Shown: positions 1 through 7,893, numbered from the stretch's first letter. The stretch: DNA of 35,827 bases from Desulfobacteraceae bacterium (GCA_022340405.1 JAJDOA010000219.1:1-35827); one strand, 5' to 3'. Notes: generated by a model not told the origin, from the sequence alone. Program-made: numbers and translations.

Positions 1-400
1 GTTCCAGCTGCTCGCCGGCGTTCCAGTGGGGATGGTACCAGAATGTGCCCGAATCAATCAGTTTAAGTCGATAGGTAAACCGGCCTCCGGGCGGAATCGG
101 GTCTTGTGTGACGCCGGGCACGCCATCCATCGCGTTGTCGATGCGAAGCCCATGCCAGTGAACGGTGGTGGGTTCCTCGAGCCGGTTGATCACCTCCACC
201 TCCACCGTGGTGCCGACCGTTGCACGAATCGTCGGACCCGGAACTTGGCCGTTGTAATTCCAGACGGGTGTCGGTTGCTCGAAAAAAGAAAATGAGTGGA
301 CGCCCTCTTGAGGAATGAGCTGTATGCTTTCGGAAGGCCGCGCAGCGGCATTCGACGAAGATGCCATCAGTAGAATAACGGCTGCCAGACGGATGAGCAT
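1..400 (-). CDS. Secreted multicopper oxidase, N-terminal part (runs off window)
   Basis: The minus-strand frame opens with ATG at 398-400 and stays open to the window edge, giving 133 residues. Residues 1-21 form a typical Sec signal peptide (basic start, then a hydrophobic core), so the enzyme should act outside the cytoplasm; there is no twin-arginine motif. The mature part is the first cupredoxin domain of a multicopper oxidase: HWHG at 81-84 and WYHPH at 121-125 are the first two copper-ligand motifs (type 2/type 3 centre). The family oxidises metals or phenols with O2, or acts in copper tolerance; the substrate cannot be told from this part. A purine-rich GGGGGATC sequence lies just upstream of the start. 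An O2-using or copper-handling enzyme in an otherwise anaerobic gene set suggests a stress role. The family call is firm; the function is open. Confidence 0.9.
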   Translation of the reverse strand, partial: MLIRLAAVILLMASSSNAAARPSESIQLIPQEGVHSFSFFEQPTPVWNYNGQVPGPTIRATVGTTVEVEVINRLEEPTTVHWHGLRIDNAMDGVPGVTQDPIPPGGRFTYRLKLIDSGTFWYHPHWNAGEQLE

Positions 401-855
401 TGTGTGATCCCCCTTTATCCCAGTTCTCTCTTGAACCGGCAGTAGCGAGCGCATTCCCCGCCGCTTGTTGGAGCGAAGCGGGAATCCTGGGCACCGGGGC
501 GGCAAGGAGTCTTCAATCCGCCAGAGCCGGACAAGGGTTCGTTCGGGCTGTTTGCGGCGCTGCGATCAAAAATATTGAATGGCTACCCCTCTGCTTGTGG
601 AGGGATCGTTATCCCCATCGGGTTGCTGTCGTCTTGCTGATTTCTCAGGCCCCATCATCGGCTGCCGACAGCCTCACCGAGCAGCCGTCCGTTCCCGGGT
701 CCGCAACAGACCCGACAGTAAGCAGTGCGTTGCGCGTTCGCAAATTCGGGATATTCGGCGCTTGATGGCAGGGAAAACGGTGATTGGGGCACCCTCGACC
801 GGAACGGGACCCGGTACCAGACCGGATCCCGTCGGTTGGGGCCGCGAAAGCGGGC
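401..855. other. Intergenic stretch without a recognisable gene
   Basis: This stretch lies between the start of the multicopper oxidase gene and the 3' end of the zinc-ribbon gene, both on the minus strand. Open frames of up to about 120 codons exist on both strands, but none has a ribosome binding site, a known motif or natural-looking protein composition. It should hold the promoter of the oxidase gene near 400-450, though I see no convincing -35/-10 pair. No repeat or RNA gene was recognised. Confidence 0.5.
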
Positions 856-1287
856 TCAGGCTTTGCGGAAAACGTAGGTGAGCTGTCCGTTGCGGGTCTT
901 GTCGGCGACGGCCTTCATCGCCATCCCCACGGAAAGCTCCTCGGGCGCCAGGCCGGGGTCGATGCGGCCGAACACCCGGTAGTCGCCGTAGTCCACCGTG
1001 GCGATGGTGTAGGGAAGGTCGTCCTTGAAGCCCGTGGGGGCGTATTTCAGCGTGGAAAATCCCATGAGCTTTCCGCTTCCCTTTACCTCGAACCACTCCA
1101 TGTCTCCGGAAAGGGAGGCGGCGCAGTGGGCGCGGGGCGGGAAGTAGTGACGGCCGCAATCCTTGCAGCGGGTGCCCATGAGTTTGCCCTGGTCCAGGTG
1201 GTCGATGAAGTCGTTGACCTGGGTGACCGCGGCGAAGCTCACAGTGCCGAACCGGGAAAATCGCGTGTCGAGTTCTTTCTTGGCCAT
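856..1287 (-). CDS. DUF35 OB-fold/zinc-ribbon partner of thiolase
   Basis: The 143-residue protein has the DUF35 layout: an N-terminal helix, a rubredoxin-like zinc ribbon at about residues 38-60 (C41, C44, C55) and a C-terminal OB-fold with the typical run KLMGFSTL. Such proteins bind SCP2/archaeal-type thiolases and help position acyl-CoA; BbsA of the benzoylsuccinyl-CoA thiolase is an example. Its gene begins two bases after the stop of the thiolase gene upstream, so the two should be translated together and form a complex. The usual second CxxC is incomplete here (CAAS instead of CxxC), leaving three cysteines, so metal binding may be lost or altered. It is unlikely to be an enzyme alone. 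Confidence 0.85.
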   Translation of the reverse strand: MAKKELDTRFSRFGTVSFAAVTQVNDFIDHLDQGKLMGTRCKDCGRHYFPPRAHCAASLSGDMEWFEVKGSGKLMGFSTLKYAPTGFKDDLPYTIATVDYGDYRVFGRIDPGLAPEELSVGMAMKAVADKTRNGQLTYVFRKA

Positions 1288-1289
1288 GG

Positions 1290-2459
1290 CTAGTCCCTCC
1301 CCAGGATGGTGACGTTTCCGTAAAGGCCCACACCGCCGATGTTGTGCACCAGGCCGATGGTCGGGTCCTTGACCTGGATGTCCCCCGCCTCTCCGCGAAG
1401 CTGCAAAACAATGGTGCGGATCTGGGATCCGCCGGTGGCGCCGATGGGATGCCCTTTGGACAGGAGCCCCCCGTCTACGTTCACGGGGATGGAGCCTTCC
1501 TTGTAGGTTTCCTTGGAGCGGATCAGATCCCGGCCTTCACCGGGGGCGGCAAAGCCCAGGTTCTCGTAGGCCATCAACTCCGCGATGGTAAAGCAGTCGT
1601 GCACTTCAGCCACATCCACGTCCTTGGCCGTGATGCCCGCCATGCGGTAGGCCTGCTCGGCGGCCTTCTCGGCCACGTTCAACCCCGTCAGCCTTTCCCG
1701 GCCGGCCATGTTCACCGGTGCCGATGCGGCGCCGAGGCCGAGAATCCAAACCGGGTCGCAACCCAGCGCCTTGGCCTTTTCCTCGCTGGCGACGATGATG
1801 CAGGAGCTGCCGTCGGCGTTGGCGCAGCAGTCGCCGGTGCGCAGCGGTGTGGCCACCGGCTGGCTGAAAATATTTTCCGAATCCGTGAACTGCTCCAGGG
1901 CCACGGGCTTTCGGTAGACCGCTTTTTCGTTGAGCTGTCCGTAGGTGGCCGCCTTGACCCGGATCAACGCCAGGTCCTCCAGCGTGGTGCCGTAGGCGGC
2001 CATGTGCGCCTGGGCGTGCATGGCGTAATAGGCGGGCATCATGGTGCCGAAGGGCGATTCCCACTGAATGTCCGCACCCCGGCCCATCCGCTCCTGTGAC
2101 TCCTCGGAACTCAACTGGGACATGATCTGGAAACCGAGGACCATGACCGAATCGTGAAGCCCGGACTGAACCAGTGAATAGGCCAGCTTCAGCCCCGTGC
2201 TGCTGGAGGAGCACAGCGTCTCCGCATAGAAGGTGGGCTGCGGGTTCAGGCCCAGATATTCAGCGATCACGCCGGCCGGCGAACGCTGCTTGTCATATTC
2301 CGGCGCGGAGCAGACAACGGTGGCATCCATGTCGGCTGCGGTGATCTTCGCGTCCGACATGGCCTCCTGAAACCCCTCGAAAACCAGCTCTCGAATGGAG
2401 CCGGGGTAGCTGCGGACGAACGCGCTCTGCCCGACACCGATGATTCCGACTCTTCCCAT
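1290..2459 (-). CDS. SCP2/archaeal-type thiolase
   Basis: A 389-residue thiolase, which cleaves a 3-oxoacyl-CoA with CoA or condenses two acyl-CoAs in the cytoplasm. The nucleophile is C83 in ETLCSSSSTG. Other active-site motifs are HDCF (H287), GHPIGATG (H337) and HNIGG (H372). HNIGG replaces the CxGGG of classical FadA/PhaA thiolases and is the signature of the archaeal/SCP2 branch that works with a DUF35 protein, which is exactly the next gene. With had and oah upstream on the same strand, a role in pimelyl-CoA (3-oxopimelyl-CoA) thiolysis is plausible, but a BbsB-like substrate is also possible. The gap of 263 bp to oah holds a GC-rich palindromic repeat, so the pair may be transcribed separately. 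Confidence 0.88.
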   Translation of the reverse strand: MGRVGIIGVGQSAFVRSYPGSIRELVFEGFQEAMSDAKITAADMDATVVCSAPEYDKQRSPAGVIAEYLGLNPQPTFYAETLCSSSSTGLKLAYSLVQSGLHDSVMVLGFQIMSQLSSEESQERMGRGADIQWESPFGTMMPAYYAMHAQAHMAAYGTTLEDLALIRVKAATYGQLNEKAVYRKPVALEQFTDSENIFSQPVATPLRTGDCCANADGSSCIIVASEEKAKALGCDPVWILGLGAASAPVNMAGRERLTGLNVAEKAAEQAYRMAGITAKDVDVAEVHDCFTIAELMAYENLGFAAPGEGRDLIRSKETYKEGSIPVNVDGGLLSKGHPIGATGGSQIRTIVLQLRGEAGDIQVKDPTIGLVHNIGGVGLYGNVTILGRD

Positions 2460-2590
2460 AATCCCTTCTCCGTTTCATTGATTGTCGTTTTGGCGATATT
2501 CCGAAAGGCTCTGTCAGAAGGCATCGGCGTCTGCCGCCGCATGGGGGAGAAAATGCCGGGCCGTGAGGCGGTAGAGCGAATGGTTGTAGA

Positions 2591-2656
2591 GGAGGGGGTC
2601 ATCCCCTTCCGCTACCTTTCGGGATATGCAACCACGGGAGGGGATAAACCCCTCCC
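2591..2656. repeat. GC-rich palindromic repeat (REP-like)
   Basis: Two hairpins lie side by side in the gap between oah and the thiolase gene: an imperfect one at 2591-2610 and a perfect one at 2636-2656 (GGGAGGGG, loop ATAAA, CCCCTCCC). The same design, with closely similar words, occurs at 28711-28785. It is probably a dispersed REP-type element; it may also stabilise or end transcripts. Confidence 0.65.
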
Positions 2657-2722
2657 CTTCGGTACATGCGCAAGCCGTTCAGCCATCCGGTACGGCTCGC
2701 TCTCTGTCGATGGATGGAATGA

Positions 2723-3865
2723 CTATTCCTTCGGCTCGCCCATCACCTCGGCGAACATGTCCATGTCCCACAACCGGCCGGCAGCGATGTTCTGGCGGAA
2801 CTTGATGAAGTCGATCGTGTCGCTTCCGGTGATCTTCTTGCTGTTGAAGGCGCCGAAGCCCAGGAACGCCTCGCCGCTCATGTTTGCGGCGAGCCAATGG
2901 CGGTTGCCGTTTTTGACGACATCCCAGAAGAATTTCTTTTTCTGGCGAACGCCCTCCACGGATTTGATCAGACACCCCGGGAACAGATTGGCAAAACGCC
3001 AGACGATCTTGTCCACCTCGGCATCCAGAAGCTCGAAATCGGCCTGGGGCTGGTGTTCCTTGACCAGCGCACGGGCCTCCTTGAAGGCGTCTCCGGTTTT
3101 GTATTCACCAAAGACGATCTCACCGTCCTCGACGTACTTGTCGGTCACCACCATCGGGTTTCGGACCCACTGACCGTCCACCTTCAATACCGGCACGCAC
3201 TTGGTGATCAGGCCCTTCATCTTCGCCTTGTAAGCCGTCCACATCTCGCAACTGACGCAGTTCCACATGGCGTCTTCGATTCCCAGATACCAGGGTAGAA
3301 AATCCGTGGATCCGCCGTCGGGCGCCGACCCGTGCTTGGGTCCCGCCTGGCCGAATATCGCCAGGTCCGAAGAGACGGTGATATCGCAGGCCATGCCGAT
3401 TTCCTGCCCACCGGCCACCCGCATGCCGTTGACCCGGCAGATGGTCGGCTTCTTGCACTGCAAGATAGCGTCCACCATGTGGTTGAACAAATCCATGTAC
3501 TGGCCGTATTCGTCCGGGCGGCGGCTATAGTATTCGCTGTACTCCTTGGTATTGCCTCCGGTGCAGAACGCGAAGGGCCCCGTGGCCGTGAAGATGACGG
3601 CCACCACGCTGCGGTCGTTTCCCGCGTTTTCGAAACCGGCGATCACCCCCTTGACCATATCGGTGGTATAGGAGTTGTACTGCCGGGGGTTGTTCATGCG
3701 GACCCAGGCCGTGTAGAGGCCTTCCACCGCGTTTCCTTCCGGGTCCTTGAGCGGCCGTTTTTCGAAAACGACGTTGGGGGCTTCCTCGTCGGTTCCCCAA
3801 TAGGGGCTGGGATGCAGGTTGTGGTCCTTCAGCTCGTTGTCGCGCGGCATCCAATCTAAGGCCAT
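2723..3865 (-). CDS. oah: 6-oxocyclohex-1-ene-1-carbonyl-CoA hydrolase
   Basis: This 380-residue crotonase-family enzyme matches the ring-opening hydrolase of anaerobic benzoyl-CoA breakdown (Oah, also called BamA). It adds two waters to 6-oxocyclohex-1-ene-1-carbonyl-CoA, giving 3-hydroxypimelyl-CoA. Visible family marks are the long N-terminus before the crotonase core, the oxyanion-hole region CTGGNTKEYSEYYSRRPDEY, VAGGQEIGMACD, and GPKHGSAPDGGSTDFLPW in the active site. Length fits the family, which is longer than ordinary enoyl-CoA hydratases. An in-frame ATG lies 14 codons upstream, but ATG at 3863-3865 has a perfect GGAGG (3873-3877) seven bases ahead and is chosen. had lies 63 bp upstream on the same strand, so the two are probably cotranscribed. 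BamA is a widely used marker of anaerobic aromatic degraders. Confidence 0.95.
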   Translation of the reverse strand: MALDWMPRDNELKDHNLHPSPYWGTDEEAPNVVFEKRPLKDPEGNAVEGLYTAWVRMNNPRQYNSYTTDMVKGVIAGFENAGNDRSVVAVIFTATGPFAFCTGGNTKEYSEYYSRRPDEYGQYMDLFNHMVDAILQCKKPTICRVNGMRVAGGQEIGMACDITVSSDLAIFGQAGPKHGSAPDGGSTDFLPWYLGIEDAMWNCVSCEMWTAYKAKMKGLITKCVPVLKVDGQWVRNPMVVTDKYVEDGEIVFGEYKTGDAFKEARALVKEHQPQADFELLDAEVDKIVWRFANLFPGCLIKSVEGVRQKKKFFWDVVKNGNRHWLAANMSGEAFLGFGAFNSKKITGSDTIDFIKFRQNIAAGRLWDMDMFAEVMGEPKE

Positions 3866-3928
3866 GTCGTATCCTCCGTGTTCCTTTCGTATCCTCGTTA
3901 TTATCACCGAATCCGTGCCGGAGTGCCC

Positions 3929-5032
3929 CTAAAAGTCAGGCACCAATACGATCCTCCGGTCCGGCGGCGTGCGGTGAGCCTCCTCGAAAGTCTCCGCAAT
4001 GGTGCTCATGGGTCGGGTCTGAACGAACGGTTCCAACGCCACCTTCCCCGTGAGCACCATCTCCAGCACCTGGGGATAGTACTCCGGCAGACAGCCCCAC
4101 GTACCGATCAACTCGGCATCGAAGGCCATCAAACGGCTGATGGAATACTCCACTTTGGCCATTCCGAAGCCCACAACGATAAGCTTTCCGGTGAAACTGA
4201 GCAGTGCCAGTGCGGTTTCCTGCCCCGGCTTGGTGCCCGTGCACTCGAAAATTTTCCATCCGTACGCCGGCAGGCCGCCCTGCTTGCGTATGGCCTTCAC
4301 TTCCCCGGCCACATCCCGGGGTCCTTTCCCGGTGGCGTCGATCACAAAATCCGCTCCGTAGTCGAGCATCTTCTGCAACCGCTCCTCCACGATGTCCACG
4401 GCGATCACCGTTCGGGCGCCCAGCGCCTTGACCTCCTGGACCATGTACTGCCCCACCCCGCCGACGCCGATGACGATCACGTCGTCGCCGATCTCCAGCT
4501 GTGCGCGTCTTGCGGCCTGAAACGGGGTGGTGGCGGCATCGGCCACCACGGCCAGGTGTTCGAGCGGAATCCCCTGCCGGTCCCGGATCTCGCACAGGTC
4601 GATGCTCGGCACCGGGATATGGCTGGAAAAGCCGCCGTAGATACCGATGCTGTTGCCGGGCATTTTCTGGTTCAGGCAACGGTTTCCCCTGCGCGTCTTG
4701 CAAAGGTGGCACTGCCGGCAGGGCATCACAGCCGGTATCAGCACTTCCTTGCCGACCCAGCGTTCGTCCCCGGCCACCACGGTGCCGGAGATTTCATGGC
4801 CGAGGGTCAGCGGCGGCTTGGAGACCGTGGGCACGCCGTCAAAAAAATAGCCCAGGTCCGTGTGGCAAACTCCGCATCCGGCCACCTTCACGAGAACGTC
4901 GCCGGCACCGAGTTCGGGAACGGGAATCTCGGTCTTCTCCAATCTGCCCGGAGTGACCTCTCCGGTATCCCGGTCGCGCACGGTTGGCTGCACCATTTGC
5001 CAGGTGAGGATCTTGTCAGGAACGTCTCCCAT
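3929..5032 (-). CDS. had: 6-hydroxycyclohex-1-ene-1-carbonyl-CoA dehydrogenase
   Basis: This 367-residue zinc-dependent alcohol dehydrogenase should oxidise 6-hydroxycyclohex-1-ene-1-carbonyl-CoA with NAD+, making the substrate of Oah, whose gene follows 63 bp downstream. Catalytic zinc ligands are seen at C56 (GVCHTDLG) and H79 (GHE). The structural zinc site is C105, C108, C111 and C119, and the Rossmann motif GVGGVGQYMVQ follows near residue 195. The start ATG has AAGGAGG just upstream. The gene is the first of the minus-strand unit and is preceded by a good promoter (5173-5201) with an overlapping palindrome. Zinc alcohol dehydrogenases are diverse, so the exact call rests on overall resemblance plus adjacency to oah and, across iclR, to the dienoyl-CoA hydratase gene. 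Confidence 0.92.
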   Translation of the reverse strand: MGDVPDKILTWQMVQPTVRDRDTGEVTPGRLEKTEIPVPELGAGDVLVKVAGCGVCHTDLGYFFDGVPTVSKPPLTLGHEISGTVVAGDERWVGKEVLIPAVMPCRQCHLCKTRRGNRCLNQKMPGNSIGIYGGFSSHIPVPSIDLCEIRDRQGIPLEHLAVVADAATTPFQAARRAQLEIGDDVIVIGVGGVGQYMVQEVKALGARTVIAVDIVEERLQKMLDYGADFVIDATGKGPRDVAGEVKAIRKQGGLPAYGWKIFECTGTKPGQETALALLSFTGKLIVVGFGMAKVEYSISRLMAFDAELIGTWGCLPEYYPQVLEMVLTGKVALEPFVQTRPMSTIAETFEEAHRTPPDRRIVLVPDF

Positions 5033-5166
5033 TTTCTCCCTCCTTCATGCCGTTGTTTCAGGCTTGCCGCACGGGCAGGCAGCACGTATCCCTTGCGGCC
5101 GCGAGCGCACCCGGGAACCGCAACGGTGCCCGTGGGAATGGATTTGTCAACGGGAAGTTATAAATT

Positions 5167-5181
5167 AGCTACAATGTAACT
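5167..5181. promoter_or_regulatory. Candidate operator, copy 1
   Basis: AGCTACAATGTAACT is an imperfect palindrome. Nearly the same word (AGCTGCAATGTAGCT) stands at 6134-6148, on the other side of iclR and again just downstream of a TTGAC(A/T) box. Position over the had -10 points to negative control, with the encoded IclR protein as the obvious candidate. This is inference. Confidence 0.5.
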
Positions 5182-5201
5182 TTGCGAAATATCCATGTCA
5201 A
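5173..5201 (-). promoter_or_regulatory. Predicted sigma-70 promoter of the had-oah unit
   Basis: On the minus strand a perfect -35 TTGACA (5196-5201) is followed after 17 bp by TACATT (5173-5178) as the -10. It lies about 140 bp before had. A palindrome (5167-5181) overlaps the -10, which suggests control by a repressor. Confidence 0.6.
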
Positions 5202-5235
5202 CGCCTTTTTTTCCCACGCAGGAAAGGCCTGGACC

Positions 5236-5264
5236 TTGACAGATGGATCTGACCCTGCAACAAT
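5236..5264 (+). promoter_or_regulatory. Predicted promoter of iclR
   Basis: TTGACA at 5236-5241 and AACAAT at 5259-5264 are 17 bp apart on the plus strand, some 40 bp before the iclR start. The -10 is only a partial match, so confidence is moderate. Confidence 0.45.
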
Positions 5265-5275
5265 AACGAACGCTA

Positions 5276-5290
5276 TTCCATAATATGGAA
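5276..5290. promoter_or_regulatory. Perfect palindrome ahead of iclR, candidate autoregulatory operator
   Basis: TTCCATAATATGGAA is a perfect inverted repeat (TTCCAT, 3 bp, ATGGAA) between the predicted iclR promoter and its start codon. IclR-family operators are often palindromes built on TTCCA/TGGAA halves, as in the E. coli IclR box, so this is a strong candidate binding site for the product of the adjacent gene. Confidence 0.6.
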
Positions 5291-5305
5291 CAATAAACGA
5301 AAATC

Positions 5306-6070
5306 ATGATCCAGTCTATACAGCGTGCCGTCGAAATCCTCAATCTGTTCAGCCTCGCGCGCCCGAATTGGGGTATCGCCGAGATATCCCGGGCCACGGG
5401 CCTTGCCAAAACGACGGTTCACAACATCGTCAGCACGCTGTCCCAGGGTGGGTTTCTTCTCCAGAACACCGAAACCCGAAAATACACCTTGGGGCATAAA
5501 ATTTTCACCCTGGGCGCTATCATGGCCGGCACCATGGACATCAATCTCAAGGCTTCCGGACCGGCACACCAGATCACCGCAAGAACCGGCCTGATCAGCC
5601 GGGTGGCCGTTTGGGACAACGACGCTGCGCTGGTGACCCTCAATGTCAATCCGAAGTACGGCAGCTCACTTTCCCAGCAGATCGGACCCCGGGTGGTCGC
5701 TTACTGCTCGGCCATTGGCAGGGCGCTGTTGGCCCACCTGGCGCCGTCGGATCTGGAGATCTATTTGGAGCGGTGGAAGCCGGTGACCTTCACCCCGCAC
5801 ACCGTGACCGATAAAAAGGAACTGCTGCGGATCCTCGACCGAACGCGCCGGCAGGGGTACGCGCTCAACGACCAGGAGTTGGCTCCCGGCCAAAGCGCCA
5901 TCGCAGCCGCGATTTTTCGAAGTGGCGGGACGCTGGCGGCTTCCATCTGCCTGACCAGCACGCCGGAGGTGATCACCGGCAGCCGTATGCCGGAACTGGT
6001 GGCCGACTTGAGAAGCACAGCCGCGGAAATATCCCGATATCTGGGCCATTATCCGGCGGGGCCAGCATAG
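5306..6070 (+). CDS. IclR-family transcriptional regulator
   Basis: The 254-residue protein has the IclR layout. A winged helix-turn-helix lies at about residues 5-65 (recognition region AEISRATGLAKTTVHNIVSTL), followed by the effector-binding domain from about 75 to the end, including the typical RALLAHL and LAPGQSAIAAAIF stretches. IclR proteins bind DNA as dimers or tetramers and respond to small carboxylates or aromatics. The gene lies between the divergent had-oah unit and the plus-strand dehydrogenase/hydratase unit, which suggests it governs both in response to an aromatic acid or CoA ester. The ATG has only a weak ribosome binding site. Matching palindromes occur on both sides of the gene, and a different perfect palindrome lies just ahead of it. 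Confidence 0.92.
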   Translation: MIQSIQRAVEILNLFSLARPNWGIAEISRATGLAKTTVHNIVSTLSQGGFLLQNTETRKYTLGHKIFTLGAIMAGTMDINLKASGPAHQITARTGLISRVAVWDNDAALVTLNVNPKYGSSLSQQIGPRVVAYCSAIGRALLAHLAPSDLEIYLERWKPVTFTPHTVTDKKELLRILDRTRRQGYALNDQELAPGQSAIAAAIFRSGGTLAASICLTSTPEVITGSRMPELVADLRSTAAEISRYLGHYPAGPA

Positions 6071-6075
6071 AGATG

Positions 6076-6112
6076 CGGGGCTGAATTCAGCCCCGAAAGC
6101 AGGATTTATTTT
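6076..6112 (+). terminator. Probable intrinsic terminator after iclR
   Basis: CGGGGCTGAATTCAGCCCCG at 6076-6095 is a perfect 20-base palindrome six bases after the iclR stop, followed by a T-rich run (ATTTATTTTT) after a short gap. The gap before the T-tract makes it less than ideal. Confidence 0.55.
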
Positions 6113-6116
6113 TCCC

Positions 6117-6148
6117 TTGACTAAATATAATGTAGCTGCAATGTAGCT
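6117..6148 (+). promoter_or_regulatory. Promoter-like region with candidate operator, copy 2
   Basis: TTGACT at 6117-6122 resembles a -35 box, and TATAAT occurs at 6126-6131, but not at ideal spacing from it. The palindrome AGCTGCAATGTAGCT (6134-6148) follows. It matches the palindrome over the had promoter in 13 of 15 positions. It lies 75 bp before the dehydrogenase start, so it likely controls the plus-strand catabolic unit. Confidence 0.5.
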
Positions 6149-6222
6149 TATATAGCTTCCCAATCCACTGAATGCCGCTACGCCGAACCGTTACCCAAAC
6201 AAGCGAACAACAGGAGAATTCC

Positions 6223-6972
6223 ATGCTGCTGGAAGGAAAAACTGCCGTTGTGACAGGGGGCTCGCAGGGAATCGGGGCCGCTGTCTCGTTGGAGCTGGCC
6301 CGAGAGGGTGCCGATGTCTGCCTGACCTATCGAAAGCACCAGGAGGAGGCCGAGCGCTATGCCGAAGAAATCCGCAGCATGGGACGCAGGGCCGTCGCCG
6401 TGCAGTGCGACATTTCCGTCTTTGCCGAAGCGGAAAAGGTGGTGCAGGCGGCCCTGGCGGAACTCGGCCGCATCGACATCCTGGTCAACAACGCCGGCAT
6501 GAATTGGGACGGCGTTTCATGGAAAATGTCCGAAGAGCAGTGGGACCGGGTCATCGAAGTCAACCTCAAAGGGTATTTCAATTTCTGCCGCCACGTCGCA
6601 CCGCTGTTCAAGGAGCAGAAGTACGGTAAGATCGTCAACGTCACGTCCATCAATGGGCTTCGGGGGAAATTCGGTCAGACCAACTACTCGGCATCCAAGG
6701 CCGGCATCATCGGGTTTACCAAGGCCTTGGCCAAGGAGCTCGGCGCCTTCGGCGTGAACGTCAATGCCGTAGCCCCCGGCTTGATCGAGACGGCCATGCT
6801 GCGCGACTCCGAAGCCCGGGACAAGATCATCGACATGGCCATGGGCGAGATGGTTCTCAAACGCGTGGGCCAGCCCGAGGACCTGGCCAACGTCGTGGTC
6901 TTCCTGGCCAGTGACAAGTCCCGGCACATCACCGGAGAAATCATCAAGGTCGACGGGGGACAATACATCTAG
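6223..6972 (+). CDS. Short-chain dehydrogenase/reductase (FabG/BadH-like)
   Basis: A 249-residue classical SDR that oxidises or reduces a hydroxy/oxo-acyl thioester with NAD(P). Visible are the cofactor loop TGGSQGIG (11-18), NNAG (89-92) and the catalytic S142, Y155 and K159. It is similar to FabG 3-oxoacyl reductases; BadH, the 2-hydroxycyclohexanecarbonyl-CoA dehydrogenase, belongs to the same group. ATG at 6223 is chosen because AGGAG lies 9 bases ahead; the longer frame from 6172 has no such site. Its gene heads a plus-strand unit with the dienoyl-CoA hydratase gene 36 bp downstream, so its substrate is probably an alicyclic or dicarboxylic acyl-CoA of the benzoyl-CoA pathway. A fatty-acid role cannot be excluded. 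Confidence 0.85.
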   Translation: MLLEGKTAVVTGGSQGIGAAVSLELAREGADVCLTYRKHQEEAERYAEEIRSMGRRAVAVQCDISVFAEAEKVVQAALAELGRIDILVNNAGMNWDGVSWKMSEEQWDRVIEVNLKGYFNFCRHVAPLFKEQKYGKIVNVTSINGLRGKFGQTNYSASKAGIIGFTKALAKELGAFGVNVNAVAPGLIETAMLRDSEARDKIIDMAMGEMVLKRVGQPEDLANVVVFLASDKSRHITGEIIKVDGGQYI

Positions 6973-7008
6973 AAGTGATCTCAAAATTCGGAGTAAGGAG
7001 CGATCATC

Positions 7009-7779
7009 ATGCCCGAGTTGAAGCATCACCGCGTGGAAAGCACGGACGGGGTGGCCCGGATTACGCTCAACCGCCCCAAACACAACGTCTTCAACATCGA
7101 AATGCTGCAGGAATTCAACGCGCTGATGGACACGCTGGCCGAGGACACGGAACTCAAGTGCGTCGCCGTCTTTGGAGAGGGTCCCAGCTGGTGCGCCGGT
7201 GTGGAAGTGGGGGATCACAAGCCGGAACTGGCCCCGGATATGATCGCCACTTTTGCCGGCATGTTCGAACGAATCCATGCGCTGGAGGTACCGCTGATTG
7301 CCGCCGTTCACGGAAACTGCCTCGGCGGCGGCATGGAGCTGGCCATCGCATGCGACATCGTCATCGCGTCCGGGAAGGCCAAATTCGGGCAGCCGGAGAT
7401 CAAACTGGGATTCTTCCCCCCCTACGCGGCGGTTCGCCTGCCTGAACTGGTGGGTCCGGCCAAGGCAGTGGAAATCTGCACCACCGGCCGCATCTATTCA
7501 GCGGAACTGGGCCGATCGCTGGGTTTCGTAAGCCAGGTGGCGGAGCCCGAAGCCTTCGAGGCGGAGGTGGAGAAAACCATCGGTGAGATCGCGGCCTGCA
7601 GTCCGCTGATCGTACGGATGAACAAGCGGGCGGTCAACCGGTGCAGGGGGTTGGCCTTCCCCGCAGCCATGAAGGAGATCAACAGCGCCTTTCTCGACGA
7701 ACTGATGAAGACCGAGGACACGCTGGAGGGAATCGCCAGCTTCGAGGAAAAACGGCGGCCGGTGTGGAAAAATCGCTGA
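7009..7779 (+). CDS. dch: Cyclohexa-1,5-dienecarbonyl-CoA hydratase-like enzyme
   Basis: This 256-residue crotonase-fold hydratase should add water to cyclohexa-1,5-diene-1-carbonyl-CoA, giving the substrate of Had. Both catalytic glutamates are in place (CLGGGMELAIACD and FGQPEIKLGFFPP). The stretch FFPPYAAVRLPELVG, in place of the PGxGGTQRL of ordinary enoyl-CoA hydratases, and the segment around GVEVGDHKPELAPDM fit the Dch/BamR subgroup. A strong AAGGAG sits ahead of the ATG. Together with had and oah across iclR it completes the three-step modified beta-oxidation of the dearomatised ring. If not Dch, it would be another enoyl-CoA hydratase of the same operon; the context favours Dch. Confidence 0.82.
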   Translation: MPELKHHRVESTDGVARITLNRPKHNVFNIEMLQEFNALMDTLAEDTELKCVAVFGEGPSWCAGVEVGDHKPELAPDMIATFAGMFERIHALEVPLIAAVHGNCLGGGMELAIACDIVIASGKAKFGQPEIKLGFFPPYAAVRLPELVGPAKAVEICTTGRIYSAELGRSLGFVSQVAEPEAFEAEVEKTIGEIAACSPLIVRMNKRAVNRCRGLAFPAAMKEINSAFLDELMKTEDTLEGIASFEEKRRPVWKNR

Positions 7780-7817
7780 CCGCGGGCCCGTACGGCACTC
7801 GTGCTGCAGGGTTCCCG

Positions 7818-7882
7818 GGGTTTCAGGTTTCAGCATAGAAAACCAATGCTTGTAGGCCACCTGAAACCCGGAACCTGAAACC
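7818..7882. repeat. Inverted repeats downstream of dch
   Basis: GGGTTTCAG at 7818-7826 pairs with CTGAAACCC at 7861-7869, and further copies of GTTTCAG/CTGAAAC stand close by. A hairpin could form after the dch stop, but there is no clear T-tract, so it is listed as a repeat rather than a terminator. Confidence 0.4.
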
Positions 7883-7893
7883 GCCTCTGGGAA

